A DNA stretch of 6,277 nt from positions 1 through 6,277 of the forward strand of contig JBJXFX010000132.1 in assembly GCA_046152925.1 (NCBI GenBank). The letters are read 5' to 3'. The stretch's first letter is position 1, and every line of letters begins with the position of its first letter. The translations under genes and the position numbers were made by a program. The DNA is from CAMAUF01 sp046152925 (GTDB lineage Bacteria; Chloroflexota; Dehalococcoidia; Tepidiformales; Tepidiformaceae). Under the pieces are notes generated by a model. The model was not told where the DNA came from. It worked only from the letters and a program-made list of their open reading frames with translations, and ran no database searches. Shown here one piece after another: positions 1 to 5,597 of the stretch.

Positions 1-1
1 C

Positions 2-1264
2 TTACACCGGCGCCTTGTCGAAGAGGAGGTGCAGCTCCTTGAGTCCGCGAAGGATGTAGCTCGGGGTGTGCGGCGGGTTCTGGTTGTAGGCGGGGTCGAC
101 GCGGATGTTGTCGAGGCGGCGCGTCAGCTCTTCAAACGCAACGCGAAGCTCAAGACGGGCGAGCGCGGAGCCGACGCAGTAGTGCGGCCCGGCGCTGAAG
201 GCGAGGTGGCTCTTCGCATTGTCGCGGCAGACATCGAAAGCGCCGGAATCGGCGAACTCGTTCTCGTCGCGGTTGGCGGCCGCGAAAACGAGCATCAACA
301 CCTGGCCCTTGTTCAAGGGCACGCCGCCGAGCACGGTCTCCTTCGTCGTGACCCGGAAGAGGGCGCGGACGGGCGTCTCCACGCGGAGGCCTTCTTCGAT
401 CAGGTTCGGGATCAGGGAGGGGTCGGCCTTGACGCGCGCCATCTGCTCGGGGTTTTGGACGAGCAACTGCATCGTCATGCCGATGGAGTGCGCCGTCGTC
501 TCTTTCCCGGCGACCTGGAACTGCTGGAGGATGCTGAGGATCTCGCCGTCGTTGAGCAGGCGAGGGCCGTCGTCGGTCTCCAGCATGGAGGTCGCGAGGA
601 CGGTGAGCATGTCGTCCTTCGGCTCCTTGCGGCGATCTTCGGCGCGCGCGATGAAGTAGCGCTGGAGCTCGATCGCGGCTCGGGCCTTGGCGAGCTCTTG
701 GTCCGGCGGCGTCTGTGTGTCGATCCCGCCAATCGCGACGTCGGAGCGGGCTTTGAACTCCTTGAGCTGGTCGCGGGGGACGCCGATCTGGTCGGCGATG
801 ACGGCCATCGGCAGGGTGTCGGCGAATTGGGTGACGAGCTCGACCTTGCCGTCGTCGATGAACTCGTCGATGACGTTGGTGACGATTTCGCGGACATAGC
901 CTTCCATGCCGTTGACGCGGCGGGCGGCGAAGGCCTTGTTCACGATGGAGCGATAGCGGCTGTGCCAAGGCGGGTCGGCGCTGAGGAGGGTGGCCGGCTG
1001 CTTGAGGGCTTCACGGCGGAGCTCGCGCAGCTCGGGGTCGAGGTCTTCATCTGAGCGGACGAGGTCGACGGGGCCGGTGGGGATGGCCGAGGAGTAGGTC
1101 GCCGGGTCGTGGACGACCTCTTGGATGAGCTCGTAGGTCGAGACCATGGCCATAGGGACGCCCGGGGGGAAATAGACGGGCGCTTCGGCGTGGAGCTCCT
1201 TATAGAAGGGGAAGGGGCACTCCAGGACATCTGGACTGAGCGGGTGATGATCAGCGACTGCCAT
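2..1264 (-). CDS. Cytochrome P450 (soluble bacterial type)
   Basis: This gene encodes a 420-residue haem-thiolate monooxygenase, the usual length for a soluble bacterial P450; it has no signal peptide or membrane anchor, so it should be cytoplasmic. Diagnostic motifs are present in order: the C-helix region DPPWHSRYR (97-105), the I-helix oxygen-activation motif AGKETT (252-257), ExxR of the K helix (E291-R294), and the haem-binding loop FSAGPHYCVG (356-365) with Cys363 as the proximal iron ligand. The family hydroxylates or otherwise oxidises small hydrophobic substrates using electrons from a ferredoxin and reductase; neither gene is nearby, so substrate and partners are unknown. The ATG at 1264 was chosen because GGAGG lies 10 nt upstream (1275-1279) and the protein then begins just before the typical N-terminal P450 segment. 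The reading frame stays open to 1411, but that extension is proline-rich and overlaps the divergent gene. The TAA stop is at 2-4, so the gene is complete. Confidence 0.96.
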   Translation of the reverse strand: MAVADHHPLSPDVLECPFPFYKELHAEAPVYFPPGVPMAMVSTYELIQEVVHDPATYSSAIPTGPVDLVRSDEDLDPELRELRREALKQPATLLSADPPWHSRYRSIVNKAFAARRVNGMEGYVREIVTNVIDEFIDDGKVELVTQFADTLPMAVIADQIGVPRDQLKEFKARSDVAIGGIDTQTPPDQELAKARAAIELQRYFIARAEDRRKEPKDDMLTVLATSMLETDDGPRLLNDGEILSILQQFQVAGKETTAHSIGMTMQLLVQNPEQMARVKADPSLIPNLIEEGLRVETPVRALFRVTTKETVLGGVPLNKGQVLMLVFAAANRDENEFADSGAFDVCRDNAKSHLAFSAGPHYCVGSALARLELRVAFEELTRRLDNIRVDPAYNQNPPHTPSYILRGLKELHLLFDKAPV

Positions 1265-1315
1265 GATCTGGCGGCCTCCGGGGGAGATGGAAGGATTCTC
1301 GCGTTTACCTGACCG

Positions 1316-1325
1316 GCTGTACAGC
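1316..1325. promoter_or_regulatory. Perfect 10-bp palindrome between divergent genes
   Basis: GCTGTACAGC is a perfect inverted repeat. It lies in the 131-bp gap between the P450 start (1264) and the start of the divergent 199-residue protein (1396). Its location suits an operator for a dimeric regulator acting on one or both genes, but no regulator gene is present. The symmetry does not extend beyond 10 bp, and I could not place convincing -35/-10 boxes for either direction. In GC-rich DNA a 10-bp palindrome can occur by chance. Confidence 0.2.
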
Positions 1326-1395
1326 ACAACTGGCCCGGCAACGGAGGACTCTTGGGCGGTGGTTGGGTGGCCGATAGTAGGAAGGGGAGGGATCG

Positions 1396-1995
1396 TTGGG
1401 AGCCACCGCATGGCACTATTTCACCCGCTACGAACGCGACCCGGCGACGGCCCTGGCCCAGCTCCGCCAAGAGGTGTTCGCGCGCGGCGAGTTCCGCACC
1501 GGCAACGCGCTCGAAGCGGCCCATGCGCAGCGCTTCGTCCATGCGCTGAAGTCCGGCTCGGACAAGAGCCTGGAGAGCCAGGAGCGCGAGTTGCTGGGCA
1601 CCTTTCGGGCGTCGGTGGATTCGGCGCCGTGGTATCTGCGCTCGTTCGTGCGGCGCGCGCTTGTTAAGGACATCCTCTCGGGCGCGGTGGACACGGGGTC
1701 GGCCGCGAACATGGACGGCGCCGTCCGCCTCGCGGGCGCGAGCGGGACGCACTCGATCCTTGACATCGCCAACCTTGGGGCGCGCCGCGGAACGCGCGTC
1801 GCGTCGCCGGTCTCGGACCACGCGTTGGAGCACTACTTCGGCACGGTGAGGCCGTGCCGTTCGGACGTGGACGAGCGAGCCGCGGAGATCTGCGCGGACT
1901 TGGACCGCTGGGAGGCGGTGTACTTTGCGGTTTGGGGCGAAGGTGAAGACGGCGAGCCGCGGGAGTGGGCGTTCGTGGGCGTGTCGGGGGAGTAG
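1396..1995 (+). CDS. Uncharacterised 199-residue protein (GTHSILDI motif)
   Basis: I do not know a function for this protein. It begins MGATAWHYF and continues with an acidic/arginine stretch and LRQEVFARGEF (23-33). In my recollection this N-terminal pattern is shared by a scattered family of bacterial hypothetical proteins. Further landmarks are GTHSILDI (117-124), the short segment HYFGT (146-150) and the C-terminal WAFVGVSGE (191-199). There is no signal peptide or membrane segment, so it is probably a soluble cytoplasmic protein of mixed alpha/beta content. The start is TTG at 1396, supported by an AAGGGGAGGG site at 1382-1391 about 5 nt upstream and by the family-like N terminus. Third-position G/C bias is strong, as expected for real coding DNA here. 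It is divergent from the P450 gene and followed by the decayed region, so the neighbours give no clear clue to its role. The stop is TAG at 1993-1995. Confidence 0.82.
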   Translation: MGATAWHYFTRYERDPATALAQLRQEVFARGEFRTGNALEAAHAQRFVHALKSGSDKSLESQERELLGTFRASVDSAPWYLRSFVRRALVKDILSGAVDTGSAANMDGAVRLAGASGTHSILDIANLGARRGTRVASPVSDHALEHYFGTVRPCRSDVDERAAEICADLDRWEAVYFAVWGEGEDGEPREWAFVGVSGE

Positions 1996-2017
1996 GCCTG
2001 GCACGGCGGCCTTGGGG

Positions 2018-2442
2018 TCAGGGAGGACCGACTGTCCCGGCCGGACCATCGAAGAGAAACCTCGTGTGGTTCTGCACATCACGTCCCAGGACAGCCACGA
2101 CCGGCGCACCGGCAGGGAGCACCTCGCGGAGGCCGGGCTCGAAGTCCATGGACTAATCGTCCCGGCTGGGCCTGAGGTGTCTAGCAGGCGCCACACCGGG
2201 TTCCGGATCGTCTCCCACACAGACCTCTTCGACGAAAAAAGGCCTGTCTGGGGCTGGATCCAGGTACAGAACCGACCTGCGCTCGTCGGCTGTCAGGGTA
2301 GCTCGGGCAGCCGAGACGAGGTGTTCTAGGCTGGAATCTAGCCCGATCAGGCGTCCACCGAGCACAGCGACGAACTTGCCGGGGTGTGGGCGGCCGAAAT
2401 CGCCTCGGCAACGCCAAGATCTGCTTCAAGACGGGCCATCAC
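2018..2442 (-). pseudogene. Decayed DUF5678-like gene joined to a retropepsin C-terminal remnant
   Basis: Three pieces can be read on the minus strand. (1) A GTG-ATG start at 2442-2437 follows GGGGGTGG (2448-2455) by 5-8 nt and opens a frame beginning MARLEADLGVAEAISAA. This frame runs off into unrelated sequence and stops at 2347. (2) From about 2398, one frame over, comes HPGKFVAVLGGRLIG, then LEHLVSAAR and VLYLDPAPDRPFFVEEV, ending at TAG 2153-2155. This resembles small DUF5678-type proteins. A single missing base would join (1) and (2). (3) In the same frame, one codon after that TAG, an ATG at 2149 opens 43 codons ending at TGA 2018-2020. They include VVAVLGRDVQNHTRFLFDGP, which resembles the C-terminal strand-helix-strand of retropepsin-like aspartic proteases. 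The catalytic DTGA part is absent in every frame. Codon third positions are less G/C-biased than in neighbouring genes. I infer relics of a two-gene unit; family assignments are from memory of sequence patterns. Piece (2) alone could still be expressed from GTG at 2365. Confidence 0.55.
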
Positions 2443-2495
2443 GGTGTCCACCCCCTTACAGTAATCCGCATCGATCAGCTCGCACATCTTGAGTT

Positions 2496-2506
2496 CGGAA
2501 ATTCCG
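2496..2506. promoter_or_regulatory. Short palindrome in divergent intergenic region
   Basis: CGGAAATTCCG is a perfect inverted repeat with 5-bp arms around one central A. It lies between the start of the decayed minus-strand locus (2439) and the DUF3500 gene start (2569), about 30 bp upstream of a candidate -10 box. It could be a regulator-binding site. Its AT-rich centre stands out in GC-rich DNA, but the match is short and nothing else supports the call. Confidence 0.18.
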
Positions 2507-2511
2507 TAGAC

Positions 2512-2541
2512 TGGGAACGACGCTCCGGCACCGGCTATGAT
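2512..2541 (+). promoter_or_regulatory. Candidate sigma-70 type promoter for the DUF3500 gene
   Basis: TATGAT at 2536-2541 matches the -10 consensus at five of six positions. The best upstream partner is TGGGAA at 2512-2517, with 18-bp spacing; it matches TTGACA at only three positions. Transcription would begin near 2548, giving a leader of about 20 nt that contains the ribosome-binding site GGAGGTGA (2555-2562). The -10 is reasonable; the -35 is weak. Confidence 0.3.
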
Positions 2542-2568
2542 GGCGCCCACGCCCGGAGGTGACCAGAT

Positions 2569-3696
2569 ATGACCACGCAAGCCCGCGAGGTTGCCGAACG
2601 GATGGCCGAAACGGCCGTCGACTGGCTTAATTCGCTCAGCGCCGAGCTGCGCGCCAAGGCCAACCCGGCCTTCGCCGACCCCAAGCGCGACGTTTGGTAC
2701 TACACGCCCACCGACCACGAAGGCGTCCCGATGGCGGACCTGACCGTCCGCCAGGTGCAGCTCGCCCACCGGCTGCTCGCCTCGGGCTTGAGCATGCCGG
2801 CCTACCGGCGCGCCACCCTGATTATGAACCTCGAAGCCTGGCAGGATGCGGGCGCGGGCTGGCGGACGCCCCGCGGCGCGATGCGCGGGGTCATGCACGG
2901 GCAGGACCCCGCGATGTACTTCGCCAGCGTGTTCGGCGTGCCAGGGAGCAAGGCTTGGGGCTGGCGCTTCGGCGGCCACCACGTCTCGGTCCACTACACG
3001 GTGTTGGATGGCGAGGCGGTGAACGTGACGCCGAACTTCTTCGGCGCAAACCCGCACGAGTCGCAGCTCAGCGACTACCAAACGCTGCGCCCGGTCGCTG
3101 GCGAGGAGGACATCGCGCGCGAGTTGGTGCACTTGCTCGACGGGGCCCAGCGCTCGGTCGCGGTGATTTCGAAGGCGGCGCCATTTGACATCGTCCAATC
3201 GAATCGCTCGCGCATCGAAGACGGCGCCGAGCCGGAGTGGATCTCGCGCGTGTTCAACGGCCTGCCCGACCAGGCGACGGCGGACCGGCTCCTGGTGATG
3301 CAGGCGGGCCTCGACTCCAACCAAGCGATGAACGACGCCGACCGCGCGGCGGCGAAGTATTCGCTGACGCCGAAGGGCCTGCCGGCGTCGGCGATGTCGG
3401 CGTCGCAGCTCCAGGTGCTCGATGCGCTGCTCCGCGAGTACACGGGGCGGCTGCCAGCCCCGATCGCCGAGGCAGAGCATGCGCGGCTGCGGTCGGTGCT
3501 CGGGGACATCCACTTCGCTTGGGCCGGAGGCCTCGAGCGAAAACAGCCGCATTACTACCGGCTACAGGGCCCGCGCGTGTTGATCGAGTACGACTGCGTG
3601 CAGAACGACGCGAACCACTCCCACACGGTGTGGCGCGACCCAGAGGGCGACTTCGCCCGCGACCTTCTGGCGGAGCACTACGCGAAGGCGCACTAA
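2569..3696 (+). CDS. DUF3500 domain-containing protein
   Basis: This gene encodes a 375-residue protein of the DUF3500 family, whose biochemical role is not known to me. The whole length fits the family. Conserved-looking blocks include GWRFGGHHVSVHYTV (131-145), VTPNFFGANP (153-162), the helical AGEEDIARELVHLL (177-190), FAWAGGLERKQPHYYRLQGP (316-335), LIEYDCVQNDANHSHTVWRD (338-357) and the C-terminal DLLAEHYAKAH. His137, His138, His328, Glu340, Asn346, Asn349, His350, His352, Asp357 and His370 are polar residues in these blocks that could form a metal or active site; that is inference. There is no signal peptide, so this member should be cytoplasmic. The ATG at 2569 has GGAGGTGA 6 nt upstream (2555-2562). 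The gene stands alone on this strand. Its TAA (3694-3696) overlaps the TAG of the convergent anti-sigma-like gene. Confidence 0.93.
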   Translation: MTTQAREVAERMAETAVDWLNSLSAELRAKANPAFADPKRDVWYYTPTDHEGVPMADLTVRQVQLAHRLLASGLSMPAYRRATLIMNLEAWQDAGAGWRTPRGAMRGVMHGQDPAMYFASVFGVPGSKAWGWRFGGHHVSVHYTVLDGEAVNVTPNFFGANPHESQLSDYQTLRPVAGEEDIARELVHLLDGAQRSVAVISKAAPFDIVQSNRSRIEDGAEPEWISRVFNGLPDQATADRLLVMQAGLDSNQAMNDADRAAAKYSLTPKGLPASAMSASQLQVLDALLREYTGRLPAPIAEAEHARLRSVLGDIHFAWAGGLERKQPHYYRLQGPRVLIEYDCVQNDANHSHTVWRDPEGDFARDLLAEHYAKAH

Positions 3697-4898
3697 CGCG
3701 CGCCCGGCCGCCGTTCGACGATGATCCGGTCGGCGACGATGCGGCCTTCGGCATCCTGGCGCCCGGCGACGCCGAGGGTGATGCCTGACGGGAACTCGCC
3801 CTTGCGGATGGCCGACGCGGGCACTCCCGATTGCCCGACGACGATCAGCGTGGCGGGCTTGATGACGACCTCGGCCGTCCCCTGCAGGGTGCGGAGTGTG
3901 AGGATGCGGCCATCCATCCCCGTGGGGATGCCGAGCACGCGGACGATGGGGCCGGCGAGCTTTTCGGCTGCGACGCCGTCGCCGGGCTTGGGGGCGCTGG
4001 GCGCCCCAGCGATCGTGAGGCCAAAGCCACGGCCGCCCTCGCCCGCGACCACCTCGACAGAGGTCCCGATGACACGATCGAGCTCGGCGATCTGCACGCG
4101 GGTGGCCGCATCGACGCCGACGAGCACGCGGTCGCCGTTCGCGAGGCGGAGCACGACCCACCCGGAATCGCCTGCGGGTGCGAGATTGAAGAGCACGATC
4201 ACGCCGCGGAGCCCGGGCTTGAGCTTTTTCAGTTCGCGCAGGTTGGGTTTGGCGGCGGTCGCGCCGTCCGAATTCGCGAGGGAGACCGCGTTTGCGGCGA
4301 TCCGCGGCTCCTTCTTGGTCGCCGCTTCGACGAGACCGGCGATGGTGACGCGCGTACCGGGGGCAATCCGGCCGCCGGGGAGGCCGACGGCGGTCAAGGC
4401 GCTGACGGCGACATCGACGGGGCCGAGGTCGGATTCGACCCGGACGAGCTGTTCGCCGCCATCGCTGGTTGCGGCCGAGACGACGCCTTCGAGCTGGACG
4501 TAGTCGCCGGGTTCGAGCGCGGCCGCCGTGCCCGCGCCGCCGCCACTGAGGGCGAGCGCGCCAATCACAGCGACGAGCAGCGCCACGCCTGCGAGCGACC
4601 CGACCATCGCCATCGGCCGGCCGCCGCCAACCATCCACCAGGCGCGGCGGGACGGCTTCGCGACCGGGCGAGCGGCTGGGACGGGGCGGTTGGCAGCAAC
4701 GAAGCGTTCGAAGCGCGCCCGCGCGACCGGCAGGGCGGCCTCAGCTTCGGCCTCGATAGCAGGCGCGGCGGACCGGATCGTCTGGGCGCCCAGCGCGGCT
4801 TGGCCCAGTTCGAGACGTTCCGAAGGGCTCGCGGCCTCGGGCTCGCGGCCGTCGCGGAGGGTGGTTTCGAGGAGTTCGTCGAGGTGGCGTTCGTCCAT
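3693..4898 (-). CDS. Putative membrane anti-sigma factor with three DUF5666-like units
   Basis: This 401-residue protein is read just after the ECF sigma gene: the sigma TAA and this ATG overlap in TAATG, so translation is coupled. The GGGGGTGG site (4905-4912) lies 6 nt upstream. Residues 1-96 form a charged, helical cytoplasmic region including LDELLETTLRDG (6-17) and the basic segment before the membrane. One hydrophobic helix spans about 97-118 (GSLAGVALLVAVIGALAL). The rest should be outside the membrane. It falls into three beta-rich units at about 131-208, 229-299 and 314-396, each with an alternating hydrophobic pattern like DUF5666 (for example YVQLEGVV, then GTRVTIAGLV). The units are linked by a lysine-rich stretch (217-230) and a proline/glycine stretch (300-313). 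The protein has no cysteine, so it lacks the HxxxCxxC zinc motif of many anti-sigma factors. Role as anti-sigma is inferred from position and topology. An alternative is a sigma-regulated envelope protein with no inhibitory role. Confidence 0.85.
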   Translation of the reverse strand: MDERHLDELLETTLRDGREPEAASPSERLELGQAALGAQTIRSAAPAIEAEAEAALPVARARFERFVAANRPVPAARPVAKPSRRAWWMVGGGRPMAMVGSLAGVALLVAVIGALALSGGGAGTAAALEPGDYVQLEGVVSAATSDGGEQLVRVESDLGPVDVAVSALTAVGLPGGRIAPGTRVTIAGLVEAATKKEPRIAANAVSLANSDGATAAKPNLRELKKLKPGLRGVIVLFNLAPAGDSGWVVLRLANGDRVLVGVDAATRVQIAELDRVIGTSVEVVAGEGGRGFGLTIAGAPSAPKPGDGVAAEKLAGPIVRVLGIPTGMDGRILTLRTLQGTAEVVIKPATLIVVGQSGVPASAIRKGEFPSGITLGVAGRQDAEGRIVADRIIVERRPGAR

Positions 4899-5491
4899 TA
4901 GAGGCCACCCCCGAAGGCATAGGCTGTGCCCTGAAGGGCGCGCGCCATGGCGCCAAGGGCGCGGCGCTGGAGGTTCTTCACGGCGTCCTCCGACCGCTCC
5001 ATGTGGCGGGACGTCTCTTCGACGGACTTGTCGAGCAGGAAGCGGAGGGTGAGCACGGTCTGTTGGTCCTCGGTCAACGATTTCATGGCGAGCAGGAGGT
5101 CGGCGCGGAGGTCGACGCTTGGGGCGGCGTCGGGTTCGGGAGGGGTCATCGTTTCCACGAGCTCCTCCTGGTAGCCGCGCCGGGCCAGCTTCTTGTACTG
5201 GTCGCGGAGCAGGTTTCGGGCGATGCCGATGAGCCAGCCTTCGATGGGCACGCCGCGGTAGTCGAAGCTTTCGGCGCGGGTGTAGGCGATTTCGAAGACC
5301 TGCGCGGCGAGGTCTTCGGCTTCGGCGGCGCCGCTGAGCCGGAAACGGAGGAAGGCGTAGACGCCGTGCCAGTTGGCCTCGAAGATGGCGCCCCAGGTTT
5401 CGGGGTCGCGCGCGACGGCCCTCCGGGCGAGGGCCTCGGGGTCATCACGGCCGGTTGCCGCCTGGTCATGGCCCTGCACCTTCCTCAACAC
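4898..5491 (-). CDS. ECF-family RNA polymerase sigma factor
   Basis: This 197-residue protein directs RNA polymerase to a specific set of promoters, usually in response to an envelope or stress signal. Sigma region 2 is at about 31-101: WGAIFEANWHGVYAFLRFRL begins it, AEDLAAQVFEIAY (58-70) is the core-binding region 2.1-2.2, and GWLIGIARNLLRDQYKK (85-101) covers 2.3-2.4 for -10 melting. A variable acidic/proline linker (110-128) follows. Region 4 spans about 129-185, with LTEDQQTVLTLRFL and a helix-turn-helix around SVEETSRHMERSEDAVKNLQ (156-175) for -35 contact. There is no region 1.1 or 3, as expected for ECF factors, and length is typical. The start is GTG at 5491 with GGTGA 7 nt upstream (5499-5503); no earlier ATG, GTG or TTG lies in the frame nearby. 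It is coupled to the downstream membrane protein, which is probably its regulator. Confidence 0.94.
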   Translation of the reverse strand: MLRKVQGHDQAATGRDDPEALARRAVARDPETWGAIFEANWHGVYAFLRFRLSGAAEAEDLAAQVFEIAYTRAESFDYRGVPIEGWLIGIARNLLRDQYKKLARRGYQEELVETMTPPEPDAAPSVDLRADLLLAMKSLTEDQQTVLTLRFLLDKSVEETSRHMERSEDAVKNLQRRALGAMARALQGTAYAFGGGL

Positions 5492-5554
5492 GCTGTCTTC
5501 ACCGGATCCATGGCGTGAGAGGCCGCGCAGGTGACGGCCTTGGAGGCGAATTCG

Positions 5555-5579
5555 TCCACGTGGGTATGGTCGCCGTTCC
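5555..5579 (-). promoter_or_regulatory. Weak candidate ECF-type promoter upstream of the sigma gene
   Basis: On the minus strand GGAAC (5579-5575) matches the common ECF -35 core. It is followed after 14 bp by CGTGGA (5560-5555), which only loosely resembles ECF -10 elements such as CGTC. Many ECF sigma genes drive their own expression, and this spot in the 106-bp gap after the phosphoribosyltransferase gene is suitable. The spacing is short and the -10 poor, so this is only a suggestion. Confidence 0.2.
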
Positions 5580-5597
5580 CGGGCCGGGCGGAAAGGA

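Noticed and set aside
29..1054. Long plus-strand open frame opposite the P450 gene
   Set aside because: It is a shadow of the GC-rich coding strand; its translation is a low-complexity run of V/D/G/A/R/E without family-like motifs.
1265..1411. N-terminal extension of the P450 frame up to an ATG at 1411
   Set aside because: The extra 49 residues are proline/serine-rich and unlike P450 N termini, they overlap the divergent gene, and the ATG at 1264 has its own GGAGG.
2010..2050. Short inverted repeats after the 199-residue protein as a terminator
   Set aside because: Stems are only about 4 bp (for example GGAC/GTCC) and no T-run follows.
2235..2260. T-run on the minus strand (six A on plus at 2235-2240) as a terminator
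   Set aside because: The only preceding stem is three base pairs, and the run lies inside the DUF5678-like coding segment (PFFVEE).
2537..2572. Eleven-codon leader frame (MMAPTPGGDQI) ending in ATGA over the DUF3500 start
   Set aside because: No ribosome-binding site precedes it, and its first bases fall in the candidate -10 box, so it would not be transcribed.
2347..3552. Minus-strand open frame of 401 codons opposite the DUF3500 gene
   Set aside because: Arginine/histidine/valine-rich antisense shadow. Only its last 31 codons, after the ribosome-binding site at 2448-2455, look like real sequence and belong to the decayed locus.
3831..4901. Plus-strand open frame opposite the anti-sigma gene
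   Set aside because: Composition is dominated by G/D/A/R/E as expected from the reverse frame, and the minus-strand gene has clear topology and translational coupling.
5485..5511. Eight-codon reading frame (MDPVKTAC) overlapping the sigma GTG start
   Set aside because: It has no ribosome-binding site, and the overlap with the sigma start is easily due to chance.
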